Assembly: GCA_032622095.1 (NCBI GenBank)
Contig: CP136063.1
Span: 115,652,723 to 115,716,722, forward strand
Direction of reading: 5' to 3'
Source: Siphonodentalium dalli
Taxonomy: Eukaryota; Mollusca; Scaphopoda; Gadilida; Siphonodentaliidae
Length of the DNA: 64,000 nt
Part shown: positions 29,601 through 45,700 of the stretch, one piece after another
Layout of the letters: each line of letters begins with the position of its first letter
Position numbering within the stretch: position 1 is the stretch's first letter
Translations under genes and position numbers: made by a program
Notes under the pieces: generated by a model
The model's input: the letters and a program-made list of their open reading frames with translations, nothing else
Told to the model about the DNA's origin: nothing
The model's database searches: none

Positions 29601-32600
29601 ATTTTCCAAATCTGAACCCACCCGACACAAACACTCCCTTGAGCAGGTTGTGTTTATATTAGAGAGGTCAAATTTTAGAGGCATACCTACAGTATACCGG
29701 TTTATGTACCACCGCATTAAACTCGCTCCTACATCAGGCCGTTTGGATTTGGGGCTAAAAATCGGCTAGTGATAGACTACATAATTATACATATTTATTA
29801 TATATAGCGTTGTCACGAGTAAACCGTTCCATCTGAAAATTAGAAAATCGCCCTCTGGATGCGTACCGTACTACATGGATGTGGATATACGATAAAACCT
29901 TTATCACAGTTACTGCCATAATTTAAAGTACCAAAAAGAAGGTTTTAATTTATAAACCTGTATCCTAATATAAAGACTCGAGTTATAAAATAATTACCAA
30001 ATGGCCGGACAAACATATATCAAATAAAAGCACTAAACACAAATACATACAGTCATATATACACGTATTTAGACGGATAATGCTATTGAAAAGTGTCACA
30101 AATTTATCGAAATTACATATATCGGGATGGATGAACCTGACTTATTCGAATGTAGTTTAGGTAGAGTTATACGTTATAATTATGTTCTCCTTGTGGTATG
30201 CATATACGACAGTCCATTTCTGAGCCTGAAGCTGAATAAAGTTTTTACACTTGAGGTAGTCTGTCCATGGTGACTGGTGAGCAACGGCTCTACAATCTAA
30301 ATTTATATTTTTACGAATATTTTGATCACCAAAATGGGACATAGGCGAATGTATTTTATTTGAAGTTCTATCATGCTCGCGAACGTTCTAGAAAGATCAC
30401 AAAAATGTCGCTATATATGTGTATCAGGCCTCAAGAATTAAATATAATTCAGAAACATATTCATTGAGGATAAACAATTAATGCTGTGAATGCACGATAT
30501 GTCGATACAAACGTTTATACCAATTGTACGGATTATCTATTATCGCGAACCTTTTCAAATGCTCGTATGAGATTGTATAAATTTTGGGTTCAAAGTGACT
30601 TAGTCGGACAGATGCGTAACACCCTGTACCATCAGAAGTAGGCCAGCCATGGCGAAGCCAATTCTATTTTAAAGAGCGCGGATTTGGGATAACTGCATTG
30701 TGTGAGAACGTAATTGATTCGCGTACATCTATATGCATTTCAGTATGTTGCTTTCCCGAGTAATGGTGCCTTTTCTGTGCACATATATAGTACCAAAGTG
30801 AACATACGCCTTCTCACCAGCAAAATGATAAATAGCCGATGTGTTGAAATGGTAGTATACCATAAACATATATAGCATGTCGAGCTTGTAAACTAGACGG
30901 ATATTCTTGTGAATATACGGGTATGAATGCGCGTATTTTACCATTTAATATGTTATTGCAAGTCTTCACAGTCATGCATAAGTTCATAATACCAAGTTAA
31001 CAATCGTTATTCACACACAAACATATATATGTCGTTCAACGTAATTATGGTACGTTGAACGATCAACCATTTCGCAACAGCGAAATAGCGTATGATGACA
31101 TTAAACTCTCTTTGCTCGCAGGCCTATATCGCGATTTCCCCAACAGTTTAAGGTGTTTTATTTCACTAATAGATATGGTAGCATTCTGGGAATGATATAT
31201 ACATGGCAGCTTATACCTACACATTCCATATACAATTCGCTTAATTTTGGTGTGATTCATATTCTTGAATACACGCAGGTGGTGAATTAGTCGGCGCTTT
31301 AAGACATGTTTGTGTATATTTTCCGATTAGCGGACGTACGTACGACGTCGTTGTCGGACTCTTCCTAAGTTATAACACTTTGCATTACGTCTCGTCCAAT
31401 TAATGCGAAATATGCAATCAACGATCTTAACAAACGGGCAATAAAGTCATACATTTTCACTCGTGTCAAATACAGATGATAAAGAGACAGTTTTTAATTG
31501 GTCAGATCTAAATTCAACAAACGTATGCTATATACCAGATGGGAATTTAATACCAAACCTTAGATAGTTACGTTCGGAAATTATGATACCAAAATTAGCG
31601 ACTTAGGGGCGGCAAGGTTGGGGTGTCGGACGGGACACGCTGACTCCCATTCACTTAATTTGAATATATCTTATATTAAAATGGTTTACGGGCGCGTGAA
31701 CGGATAGAAAATAGTTTCAATTCGATTGAGAACTGCAAGCGAAAGTCCGCGCATCAGACGGATTGTCCTTTCTGAAAACGTGGTCCATGCGGAGAAGTGT
31801 TATAACATTATACGACGGACACCACAGTTCTGTTAATTCTCAAGTGTCAAAGTCGAGAATTTTTTTTGTAAAAAATGGGCGTTTTAAAAAAGTGAAAACA
31901 AAACGAACTACTATTCTAAAACTAATGAATTTAGAGCGTTTTGTGGACTCAAAATATGTCAATTTTAAGCCGCATCGTGATAAAACTGCAGAATAACGGC
32001 CGATTGACAAGACAGACAGCCGACATTGTTTTGAGTGATTACCCATTAGCCAATATAACAATTAACGCAGTGCACCGAACAGGAATGGCTGTCGAAATAT
32101 ATCATCAGTGGTCATTGGGGTAAAAATATGAGAACGACCCTGTCAAATTTTCTTCCTTGGACTAAGCTGACAACGGTCAATACGACTACAAAAACCAAAT
32201 GCAGTTATCTGGAATAATACGGGAGGACAACAGAGTACAATAAAATAGAGGTTTGCCAACTATGGGCGGTAACTCTTCAGGGAAAGCGCGGACACAAGTT
32301 TTTATGCCCGTGGGCAGTAGTGCATATCGAGATGTGCATACGGTCTAATTTTCGATGCTCTGCTTCTTATAATTTCCGAGATAATAAAATGACATTTTTT
32401 CAAATAAAGGGAGATAACTCCTCGGTGAAAGCGCGGACAAAATCGTTATGGGCCATATGGTTAGAACTCATGTACCCCAACCTACTTACCAAGTTTTGGT
32501 GTCCTACTTCTTGTACTTTTCGAGTAATAGTGATTACAAAAGTGTCAAGTATAATAATAATAATAACAATGAAAAATAATCGCAAAAGGGCCATAACTCC

Positions 32601-35600
32601 GCCAAGAAACATTGGGCGGAAATCCTGATACCATTATATTTAGTAAACCTTCGATGCCTACATTCGCTAGAGATTTCGCGTTTCTACTGCAATCAGTTTC
32701 TGAGTATTTCGAAATAAACGGAAAACGACCTCAGTAGAAAAACAATATACTTCCTTGGTTACACCATGGAAGTATAATAATAGGGCGAATCTTGAGCTGA
32801 AAACATCGTAGTTTAGGGACGGAAAATAGGAAGTAGGATGATTATATCACGTCCTTACCATGTTTATGTTGATCTCAAGTGATTGCAAGTGACCCCACCC
32901 CTGCCTCGAAATTGGGTGACGGGATTGGGAAATTGTCAACCCAGGCTCAAAATGCGAATTTTGAAGACCCGTAACTCCGTTATTTTCCAATGGATTTAAA
33001 AATTGTTTTCAGTTTTGTGATCTGCTGCTCACATATATTGTATGGAATGCATTTCATCTGAATCGGAGACGAAAAACATTTCGGTTATTGGAAAGCATAT
33101 GGGCCCAAGTTCAAACTTTGAGGGTCCAAATCTCCGCCATTTTCCAACGGATCTGAGATCTGTTTTCAGCGTCGTGATAAGTTTGTAGGGTAGATGTTAT
33201 ATTCCAAGTTTCATCTGATTCGGAGACTAAATAAAATATTGAACCATAAACCACCCCTCCCCAGAACCACAATACTGAACCGACACTGGCAAAATTTGGC
33301 TCACACCGAGCACTAGTTAGTCTGGATACTTAGAAGTGTGTCACTATTTGCAATAATTGTCCGTTTTAAAGAAGATAGGGCGACAACCCGATTGTCCCCC
33401 CAAAAAAAAATTTGAGGGCCCACAACTCTGGTATTTCTACTCAGATTTCAATTTTTTTTCGCGGTATTTGATCAGCTTTACACAGTCAAGCCATACACAG
33501 AAATAGACGAGATTCGTAACGAATTTTTTTTTTTTAATTTGGCACCCCCATCCTATTGTAAAAATATGAGAACGACCCTGTCAAATTTTCTTCCTTGGAC
33601 TAAGCTGACAACGGTCAATACGACTACAAAAACCAAATGCAGTTATCTGGAATAATACGGGAGGACAACAGAGTACAATAAAATAGAGGTTTGCCAACTA
33701 TGGGCGGTAACTCTTCAGGGAAAGCGCGGACACAAGTTTTTATGCCCGTGGGCAGTAGTGCATATCGAGATGTGCATACGGTCTAATTTTCGATGCTCTG
33801 CTTCTTATAATTTCCGAGATAATAAAATGACATTTTTTCAAATAAAGGGAGATAACTCCTCGGTGAAAGCGCGGACAAAATCGTTATGGGCCATATGGTT
33901 AGAACTCATGTACCCCAACCTACTTACCAAGTTTTGGTGTCCTACTTCTTGTACTTTTCGAGTAATAGTGATTACAAAAGTGTCAAGTATAATAATAATA
34001 ATAACAATGAAAAATAATCGCAAAAGGGCCATAACTCCGCCAAGAAACATTGGGCGGAAATCCTGATACCATTATATTTAGTAAACCTTCGATGCCTACA
34101 TTCGCTAGAGATTTCGCGTTCCTACTACAATCAGTTTCTGAGTATTTCGAAATAAACGGAAAACGACCTCAGTAGAAAAACAATATACTTCCTTGGTTAC
34201 ACCATGGAAGTATAATAATAGGGCGAATCTTGAGCTGAAAACATCGTAGTTTAGGGACGGAAAATAGGAAGTAGGATGATTATATCACGTCCTTACCATG
34301 TTTATGTTGATCTCAAGTGATTGCAAGTGACCCCACCCCTGCCTCGAAATTGGGTGACGGGATTGGGAAATTGTCAACCCAGGCTCAAAATGCGAATTTT
34401 GAAGACCCGTAACTCCGTTATTTTCCAATGGATTTAAAAATTGTTTTCAGTTTTGTGATCTGCTGCTCACATATATTGTATGGAATGCATTTCATCTGAA
34501 TCGGAGACGAAAAACATTTCGGTTATTGGAAAGCATATGGGCCCAAGTTCAAACTTTGAGGGTCCAAATCTCCGCCATTTTCCAACGGATCTGAGATCTG
34601 TTTTCAGCGTCGTGATAAGTTTGTAGGGTAGATGTTATATTCCAAGTTTCATCTGATTCGGAGACTAAATAAAATATTGAACCATAAACCACCCCTCCCC
34701 AGAACCACAATACTGAACCGACACTGGCAAAATTTGGCTCACACCGAGCACTAGTTAGTCTGGATACTTAGAAGTGTGTCACTATTTGCAATAATTGTCC
34801 GTTTTAAAGAAGATAGGGCGACAACCCGATTGTCCCCCCAAAAAAAAATTTGAGGGCCCACAACTCTGGTATTTCTACTCAGATTTCAATTTTTTTTCGC
34901 GGTATTTGATCAGCTTTACACAGTCAAGCCATACACAGAAATAGACGAGATTCGTAACGAATTTTTTTTTTTTAATTTGGCACCCCCATCCTATTGTAAA
35001 AATATGAGAACGACCCTGTCAAATTTTCTTCCTTGGACTAAGCTGACAACGGTCAATACGACTACAAAAACCAAATGCAGTTATCTGGAATAATACGGGA
35101 GGACAACAGAGTACAATAAAATAGAGGTTTGCCAACTATGGGCGGTAACTCTTCAGGGAAAGCGCGGACACAAGTTTTTATGCCCGTGGGCAGTAGTGCA
35201 TATCGAGATGTGCATACGGTCTAATTTTCGATGCTCTGCTTCTTATAATAATTTCCGAGATAATAAAATGACATTTTTTCAAATAAAGGGAGATAACTCC
35301 TCGGTGAAAGCGCGGACAAAATCGTCATGGGCCATATGGTTAGAACTCATGTACCCCAACCTACTTACCAAGTTTTGGTGTCCTACTTCTTGTACTTTTC
35401 GAGTAATAGTGATTACAAAAGTGTCAAGTATAATAATAATAATAACAATGAAAAATAATCGCAAAAGGGCCATAACTCCGCCAAGAAACATTGGGCGGAA
35501 ATCCTGAAACCATTATATTTAGTAAACCTTCGATGCCTACATTCGCTAGAGATTTCGCGTTCCTACTGCAATCAGTTTCTGAGTATTTCGAAATAAACGG

Positions 35601-38600
35601 AAAACGACCTCAGTAGAAAAACAATATACTTCCTTGGTTACACCATGGAAGTATAATAATAGGGCGAATCTTGAGCTGAAAACATCGTAGTTTAGGGACG
35701 GAAAATAGGAAGTAGGATGATTATATCACGTCCTTACCATGTTTATGTTGATCTCAAGTGATTGCAAGTGACCCCACCCCTGCCTCGAAATTGGGTGACG
35801 GGATTGGGAAATTGTCAACCCAGGCTCAAAATGCGAATTTTGAAGACCCGTAACTCCGTTATTTTCCAATGGATTTAAAAATTGTTTTCAGTTTTGTGAT
35901 CTGCTGCTCACATATATTGTATGGAATGCATTTCATCTGAATCGGAGACGAAAAACATTTCGGTTATTGGAAAGCATATGGGCCCAAGTTCAAACTTTGA
36001 GGGTCCAAATCTCCGCCATTTTCCAACGGATCTGAGATCTGTTTTCAGCGTCGTGATAAGTTTGTAGGGTAGATGTTATATTCCAAGTTTCATCTGATTC
36101 GGAGACTAAATAAAATATTGAACCATAAACCACCCCTCCCCAGAACCACAATACTGAACCGACACTGGCAAAATTTGGCTCACACCGAGCACTAGTTAGT
36201 CTGGATACTTAGAAGTGTGTCACTATTTGCAATAATTGTCCGTTTTAAAGAAGATAGGGCGACAACCCGATTGTCCCCCCAAAAAAAAAATTGAGGGCCC
36301 ACAACTCTGGTATTTCTACTCAGATTTCAATTTTTTTTGGCGGTATTTGATCAGCTTTACACAGTCAAGCCATACACAGAAATAGACGAGATTCGTAACG
36401 AATTTTTTTTTTTTAATTTGGCACCCCCATCCTATTGTAAAAATATGAGAACGACCCTGTCAAATTTTCTTCCTTGGACTAAGCTGACAACGGTCAATAC
36501 GACTACAAAAACCAAATGCAGTTATCTGGAATAATACGGGAGGACAACAGAGTACAATAAAATAGAGGTTTGCCAACTATGGGCGGTAACTCTTCAGGGA
36601 AAGCGCGGACACAAGTTTTTATGCCCGTGGGCAGTAGTGCATATCGAGATGTGCATACGGTCTAATTTTCGATGCTCTGCTTCTTATAATTTCCGAGATA
36701 ATAAAATGACATTTTTTCAAATAAAGGGAGATAACTCCTCGGTGAAAGCACGGACAAAATCGTTATGGGCCATATGGTTAGAACTCATGTACCCCAACCT
36801 ACTTACCAAGTTTTGGTGTCCTACTTCTTGTACTTTTCGAGTAATAGTGATTACAAAAGTGTCAAGTATAATAATAATAATAACAATGAAAAATAATCGC
36901 AAAAGGGCCATAACTCCGCCAAGAAACATTGGGCGGAAATCCTGAAACCATTATATTTAGTAAACCTTCGATGCCTACATTCGCTAGAGATTTCGCGTTC
37001 CTACTGCAATCAGTTTCTGAGTATTTCGAAATAAACGGAAAACGACCTCAGTAGAAAAACAATATACTTCCTTGGTTACACCATGGAAGTATAATAATAG
37101 GGCGAATCTTGAGCTGAAAACATCGTAGTTTAGGGACGGAAAATAGGAAGTAGGATGATTATATCACGTCCTTACCATGTTTATGTTGATCTCAAGTGAT
37201 TGCAAGTGACCCCACCCCTGCCTCGAAATTGGGTGACGGGATTGGGAAATTGTCAACCCAGGCTCAAAATGCGAATTTTGAAGACCCGTAACTCCGTTAT
37301 TTTCCAATGGATTTAAAAATTGTTTTCAGTTTTGTGATCTGCTGCTCACATATATTGTATGGAATGCATTTCATCTGAATCGGAGACGAAAAACATTTCG
37401 GTTATTGGAAAGCATATGGGCCCAAGTTCAAACTTTGAGGGTCCAAATCTCCGCCATTTTCCAACGGATCTGAGATCTGTTTTCAGCGTCGTGATAAGTT
37501 TGTAGGGTAGATGTTATATTCCAAGTTTCATCTGATTCGGAGACTAAATAAAATATTGAACCATAAACCACCCCTCCCCAGAACCACAATACTGAACCGA
37601 CACTGGCAAAATTTGGCTCACACCGAGCACTAGTTAGTCTGGATACTTAGAAGTGTGTCACTATTTGCAATAATTGTCCGTTTTAAAGAAGATAGGGCGA
37701 CAACCCGATTGTCCCCCCAAAAAAAAAATTGAGGGCCCACAACTCTGGTATTTCTACTCAGATTTCAATTTTTTTTCGCGGTATTTGATCAGCTTTACAC
37801 AGTCAAGCCATACACAGAAATAGACGAGATTCGTAACGAATTTTTTTTTTTTAATTTGGCACCCCCATCCTATTGTAAAAATATGAGAACGACCCTGTCA
37901 AATTTTCTTCCTTGGACTAAGCTGACAACGGTCAATACGACTACAAAAACCAAATGCAGTTATCTGGAATAATACGGGAGGACAACAGAGTACAATAAAA
38001 TAGAGGTTTGCCAACTATGGGCGGTAACTCTTCAGGGAAAGCGCGGACACAAGTTTTTATGCCCGTGGGCAGTAGTGCATATCGAGATGTGCATACGGTC
38101 TAATTTTCGATGCTCTGCTTCTTATAATTTCCGAGATAATAAAATGACATTTTTTCAAATAAAGGGAGATAACTCCTCGGTGAAAGCGCGGACAAAATCG
38201 TTATGGGCCATATGGTTAGAACTCATGTACCCCAACCTACTTACCAAGTTTTGGTGTCCTACTTCTTGTACTTTTCGAGTAATAGTGATTACAAAAGTGT
38301 CAAGTATAATAATAATAATAACAATGAAAAATAATCGCAAAAGGGCCATAACTCCGCCAAGAAACATTGGGTGGAAATCCTGAAACCATTATATTTAGTA
38401 AACCTTCGATGCCTACATTCGCTAGAGATTTCGCGTTCCTACTGCAATCAGTTTCTGAGTATTTCGAAATAAACGGAAAACGACCTCAGTAGAAAAACAA
38501 TATACTTCCTTGGTTACACCATGGAAGTATAATAATAGGGCGAATCTTGAGCTGAAAACATCGTAGTTTAGGGACGGAAAATAGGAAGTAGGATGATTAT

Positions 38601-39744
38601 ATCACGTCCTTACCATGTTTATGTTGATCTCAAGTGATTGCAAGTGACCCCACCCCTGCCTCGAAATTGGGTGACGGGATTGGGAAATTGTCAACCCAGG
38701 CTCAAAATGCGAATTTTGAAGACCCGTAACTCCGTTATTTTCCAATGGATTTAAAAATTGTTTTCAGTTTTGTGATCTGCTGCTCACATATATTGTATGG
38801 AATGCATTTCATCTGAATCGGAGACGAAAAACATTTCGGTTATTGGAAAGCATATGGGCCCCAAGTTCAAACTTTGAGGGTCCAAATCTCCGCCATTTTC
38901 CAACGGATCTGAGATCTGTTTTCAGCGTCGTGATAAGTTTGTAGGGTAGATGTTATATTCCAAGTTTCATCGGATTCGGAGACTAAATAAAATATTGAAC
39001 CATAAACCACCCCTCCCCAGAACCACAATACTGAACCGACACTGGCAAAATTTGGCTCACACCGAGCACTAGTTAGTCTGGATACTTAGAAGTGTGTCAC
39101 TATTTGCAATAATTGTCCGTTTTAAAGAAGATAGGGCGACAACCCGATTGTCCCCCCAAAAAAAAAATTGAGGGCCCACAACTCTGGTATTTCTACTCAG
39201 ATTTCAATTTTTTTTCGCGGTATTTGATCAGCTTTACACAGTCAAGCCATACACAGAAATAGACGAGATTCGTAACGAATTTTTTTTTTTTAATTTGGCA
39301 CCCCCATCCTATTGTAAAAATATGAGAACGACCCTGTCAAATTTTCTTCCTTGGACTAAGCTGACAACGGTCAATACGACTACAAAAACCAAATGCAGTT
39401 ATCTGGAATAATACGGGAGGACAACAGAGTACAATAAAATAGAGGTTTGCCAACTATGGGCGGTAACTCTTCAGGGAAAGCGCGGACACAAGTTTTTATG
39501 CCCGTGGGCAGTAGTGCATATCGAGATGTGCATACGGTCTAATTTTCGATGCTCTGCTTCTAATAATTTCCGAGATAATAAAATGACATTTTTTCAAATA
39601 AAGGGAGATAACTCCTCGGTGAAAGCGCGGACAAAATCGTTATGGGCCATATGGTTAGAACTCATGTACCCCAACCTACTTACCAAGTTTTGGTGTCCTA
39701 CTTCTTGTACTTTTCGAGTAATAGTGATTACAAAAGTGTCAAGT

Positions 39745-39775
<31 letters not shown>

Positions 39776-42700
39776 TGAAAAATAATCGCAAAAGGGCCAT
39801 AACTCCGCCAAGAAACATTGGGCGGAAATCCTGATACCATTATATTTAGTAAACCTTCGATGCCTACATTCGCTAGAGATTTCGCGTTCCTACTGCAATC
39901 AGTTTCTGAGTATTTCGAAATAAACGGAAAACGACCTCAGTAGAAAAACAATATACTTCCTTGGTTACACCATGGAAGTATAATAATAGGGCGAATCTTG
40001 AGCTGAAAACATCGTAGTTTAGGGACGGAAAATAGGAAGTAGGATGATTATATCACGTCCTTACCATGTTTATGTTGATCTCAAGTGATTGCAAGTGACC
40101 CCACCCCTGCCTCGAAATTGGGTGACGGGATTGGGAAATTGTCAACCCAGGCTCAAAATGCGAATTTTGAAGACCCGTAACTCCGTTATTTTCCAATGGA
40201 TTTAAAAATTGTTTTCAGTTTTGTGATCTGCTGCTCACATATATTGTATGGAATGCATTTCATCTGAATCGGAGACGAAAAACATTTCGGTTATTGGAAA
40301 GTATATGGGCCCAAGTTCAAACTTTGAGGGTCCAAATCTCCGCCATTTTCCAACGGATCTGAGATCTGTTTTCAGCGTCGTGATAAGTTTGTAGGGTAGA
40401 TGTTATATTCCAAGTTTCATCTGATTCGGAGACTAAATAAAATATTGAACCATAAACCACCCCTCCCCAGAACCACAATACTGAACCGACACTGGCAAAA
40501 TTTGGCTCACACCGAGCACTAGATAGTCTGGATACTTAGAAGTGTGTCACTATTTGCAATGATTGTCCGTTTTAAAGAAGATAGGGCGACAACCCGATTG
40601 TCTCCCAAAAAAAAAATTTGAGGGCCCACAACTCTGGTATTTCTACTCAGATTTCAATTTTTTTTCGCGGTATTTGATCAGCTTTACACAGTCAAGCCAT
40701 ACACAGAAATAGACGAGATTCGTAATGAATTTTTATTTTTTAATTTGGCACCCCCATCCTATTGTAAAAATATATGTCCAACCCTGTCAATTTTTCTTCC
40801 TTGGACTAAGCTGACAACGGTCAACACGACTACAAAAACCAAATACAGGTATCTGGAATGATACGGGAGGACAACAGAGTACAATAAAATAGAGGTTTGC
40901 CAACTATGGGCGGTAACTCTTCAGGAAAAAGCGCGGACACAAGTTTTTATGCCCGTGGGCAGTAGTGCATATCGAGATGTGCATACGGTCTAATTTTCGA
41001 TGCTCTGCTTCTAATAATTTCCGAGATAATAAAATGACATTTTTTCAAATAAAGGGAGATAACTCCTCGGTGAAAGCGCGGACAAAATCGTTATGGGCCA
41101 TATGGTTAGAACTCATGTACCCCAACCTACTTACCAAGTTTTGGTGTCCTACTTCTTGTACTTTTCGAGTAATAGTGATTACAAAAGTGTCAAGTATAAT
41201 AATAATAATAATAATAATAACAATGAAAAATAATCGCAAAAGGGCCATAACTCCGCCAAGAAACATTGGGCGGAAATCCTGATACCATTATATTTAGTAA
41301 ACCTTCGATGCCTACATTCGCTAGAGATTTCGCGTTCCTACTGCAATCAGTTTCTGAGTATTTCGAAATAAACGGAAAACGACCTCAGTAGAAAAACAAT
41401 ATACTTCCTTGGTTACACCATGGAAGTATAATTATAATGATATCAGACCATCTGAAGATATAACTCTGCAGCACAGATGTCCAAGTCTACTGTTAATATC
41501 ATGTGATGTTTATTGTTGAATCTTTATTTTAAATTAGATACCACAGGCTTCTTTATCAGATTATTTGCACATTGGCATAAGAGACATCAGAAAATAATAT
41601 AGCTTTATCAATAGCTACTAGTAAGTAGTCCAAATGACCGATTTAATCAAATTTGGTGTGGTGATTCGGGGTACCCTTGGCAGAGTTATAATGGTTATAA
41701 ATGTTTTTAATTATTTAAAAAAATTAAAGGGACACATTGGAAATCTTTTTATCAACTTGTATCATAATCATCAATATCTAAATGAAAACAAATGTCAATG
41801 ACATTTTTTTTATTATTATTATAAAAGTTAAAAATATTTTTTTTTTTAAATCGATTTTCTTTTCAATTTGTTTTTTCGAAAAAGGGTCATAACTCCTTTA
41901 AAATAAATCGGATCAAACCCATATTCGAACTAGATCTGTATTTTGGGCTGTGAAACTCACATACCAAATTTGGTTCCAATCAGATAAAAAAATGTTTGAG
42001 TTATGGCAGAATGTGTGAATTTTAAGTAGAAAAAGGGCCATAACTCTGTAACAAAAACTCGGATCAAACCCAAATTCGAACTCGATCTGTATTTTGGGTT
42101 GATATACCCATATACAAAATTTGCTTCTGATTGGATAGAAAATGTTTGAGTTATCGCATTACACGTGAAGTGTCTACGGACGGACAGACGGACGGACGGA
42201 CGGACGGACAGACGGACGGACGGACGGACGGACGAACGACGAGTGGTCAATCCGGACAACGACACTATGTTTACCATACATGGTATGGGTAAACATAAAA
42301 ACGTATTGATCAAGTTAGTCAGAACATAAATAGCTGGATAGATCCAGATATGAACCATGAAATTGGAAAAGAGTTGGAGTAATTTTTTAACTACAGAGTT
42401 TCTGACCCAGTAACCAAAATATGGCAATTATTGTGGTCTGTGAGAAACAATGAACTCATCACGCATACATTACACACACCCACCTTTCTGTCAATTCCGC
42501 TAAAAAGCCACGCAAACTTTTTAAAAATCGGCAGAGAGTCAGACCTCTGATACAAAAAAGAGCCCGAGTCAAATTCGGTTAGGTCCAAAACTGCAAGAAT
42601 CATTGATCCCTAGTGAGAATGACTTGTGAGGTGCACATTGAGAATTCTTACGAGGGATACTCTGTGGGTTTGGTGGGGGTTCTCTTGTCCATAAACTATT

Positions 42701-45700
42701 GGGTATCCATTAATACGCTATGGGGTCAATATTTAAGATTATATATTTATAGGAGGTTGTTTTGTCCATACCAGCATAGGGTTATATTTTTCAAGATGAT
42801 AGGTACCTTGTGCAATTTTTTTGTCGATGTCATTATGTGGTTACGTATCTGTAAAAAGGCACCTTGTGAGGGTGCCCATTGAGATCATTTACGAAAGGTA
42901 CATGTACCTTGTGGGGTTTGCACTATTCTCTGTGTTGGTCATTGTCTGATCTAATGGGGTTTAAGTATAAATATATTCTAAAATAGATCTATACAATGGA
43001 ATTGAGTCCTCGATTATGTCAATTCAGATATACATATTTGAAATCCTGTACCATACACGTATGTGAATTTTTTGTTTTGAGGAATAACTGTAAGTTATCA
43101 TTCCTTGACACCCAAATGATCTTAGATCAGTCTCAAACATTTGTTCAACTTTTCTTACAGAATTGAACCATGAAAATGATTATTTGAAGCATGCATGCTT
43201 TCCAGATCTTGTTGGGAAAATATCAAAATATTTTTGCGAAAGTTTCCTGAGTCAGGGTTTGGGGTGGTGGGGGAAGATGTCCAGGTCAGGATATCTCCCC
43301 CCCCCCCCCCCCACCCAGCACCTACATGACAAAAAAATCATCTTATGATTTTATCTCTTATTTTGCTTTATATAGTCATGAAACAGCGAGAAATTTACTT
43401 CTTCTGAGAAAAAGTTTTTTGAGTCAGGGTTTGGGGTGGGGGTAAGATGTCCAGGTCAGGATATCTTCCCCCACCCAGCACCTACATGTACATGACAAAA
43501 ATATCATCTTATGGTTTTATCGCTTGTTTTGCTTTATATAGTCATGAAACGGCGAGAAATTTACTTGTTCTTAGAAAAAGTTTTTTGAGTCAGGGTTTGG
43601 AGTGGTGGGGGAAGATGTCCAGGTCAGGATATCTCCCCCCCCCCCACCCAGCACCTACATGACAAAAAAATCATCTTATGGTTTTATCTCTTATTTTGCT
43701 TTATCTAGTCATGAAACGGCCAGAAATTAACTTCTTCTGAGAAAAAGTTTTTTGAGTCAGGGTTTGGGGTGGGGGGAAGATGTCCAGGTCAGGATATCCC
43801 CCCCCCCCCCCCCACCCAGCACCTACATGACAAAAAAATCATCTGATGGTATTATCTCTTATTTTGCGCTTTATATAGTCATGAAACAGCGAGAAATTTA
43901 CTTCTTCTGAGAAAAAGTTTTTTGAGTCAGGGTTTGGGGTGGGGGGAAGATGTCCAGGTCAGGATATCACCCCCCCCCCCCCCACCCAGCACCTACATGA
44001 CAAAAAAAATCATCTGATGGTTTTATCTCTTATTTTGCTTTATATAGTCATGAAACAGCGAGAAATTTACTTCTTCTTAGAAAAAGTTTTTTGAGTCAGG
44101 GTTTGGGGTGGGGGGAAGATGTCCAGGTCAGGATATCTTCCCCCCCCCCCCCCACCCAGCACTTACATGACAAAAAAATCATCTGATGGTTTTATCTCTT
44201 ATTTTGCTTTATATAGTCATGAAACAGAGAGAAATTTACTTCTTCTGAGAAAAAGTTTTTTGAGTCAGGGTTTGGGGTGGGGGGAAGATGTCCAGGTCAG
44301 GATATCTCCCCCCCCCCCCCCCCCCACCCCAGCACTTACATGACAAAAAAATCATCTTATGGTTTTATCGCTTGTTTTGCTTTATATAGTCATGAAACGG
44401 CGAGAAATTTACTTCTTCTGAGAAAAAGTTTTTTGAGTCAGGGTTTGGGGTGGTGGGGGAAGATGTCCAGGTCAGGATATCTCCCCCCCCCCCCACCCAG
44501 CACCTACATGACAAAAAAATCATCTGATGGTTTTATCTCTTTTTTTGCTTTATATAGTCATGAAACAGAGAGAAATTTACTTCTTCTGAGAAAAAGTTTT
44601 TTGAGTCAGGGTTTTGGGTGGGGGGGAAGATGTCCAGGTCAGGATATCTCCCCCCCCCCCCCCCCCCCCACCCAGCACTTACAAGACAAAATAATCTTTG
44701 TATGGATTTATTGCTTAATTTGCTTTATATAGTCATGAAACGGCGAGATATTTACTTCTTCTGAGAAAAAGTTTTTTGAGTCAGGGTTTAGGGTGGGGGG
44801 AAGATGTCCAGGTCAGGATATCACCCCCCCCCCCCCACCCAGCACCTACATGACAAAAAAATCATCTGATGGTTTTATCTCTTATTTTGCTTTATATAGT
44901 CATGAAACAGCGAGAAATTTACTTCTTCTGAGAAAAAGTTTTTTGAGTCAGGGTTTGGGGTGGGGGGAAGATGTCCAGGTCAGGATATCACCCCCCCCCC
45001 CCCCCACCCAGCACCTACATGACAAAAAAATCATCTGATGGTTTTATCTCTTATTTTGCTTTATATAGTCATGAAACGGCGAGAAATTTACTTCTTCTGA
45101 GAAAAAGTTTTTTGAGTCAGGGTTTGGGGTGGGGGGGAAGATGTCCAGGTCAGGATATCTTCCCCCCACCCAGCACCTACATGACAAAAATATCATCTTA
45201 TGGTTTTATCGCTTGTTTTGCTTTATATAGTCATGAAACGGCGAGTAATTTACTTCTTCTGAGAAAAAGTTTTTAGAGTCAGGGTTTGGGGTGGGGGGGG
45301 GGGGGAAATGTCCAGGTCGATATCACCCCCCCCCCCCCCCACCCAGCACCTACATGACAAAAAAATCATCTGATGGTTTTATCTCTTATTTTGCTTTATA
45401 GTCATGAAACGGCGAGAAATTTACTTCTTCTGAGAAAAAGTTTTTTGAGTCAGGGTTTGGGGTGGGGGGAAGATGTCCAGGTCAGGATATCTCCCCACCC
45501 CCCCCCCCCCCCCCCCACCCAGCACCTACATGACAAAAAAATCATCTTATGGTTTTATCTCTTATTTTGCTTTATATAGTCATGAAACAGCGAGAAATTA
45601 ACTTCTTCTGAGAAAAAGTTTTTGATTCAGGGTTTGGGGTGGGGGGAAGATGTCCAGGTCAGGATATCACACCCCCCTCCACCCAGCACTTACATGACAA

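Noticed and set aside
32320-41282. Repeated 102-106-codon plus-strand and 70-74-codon minus-strand frames, one per 1.44-kb unit
   Set aside because: They recur only because the units are near identical. Length changes come from the (ATA)n run (Ile runs), both strands are equally open, and no protein family is recognisable.
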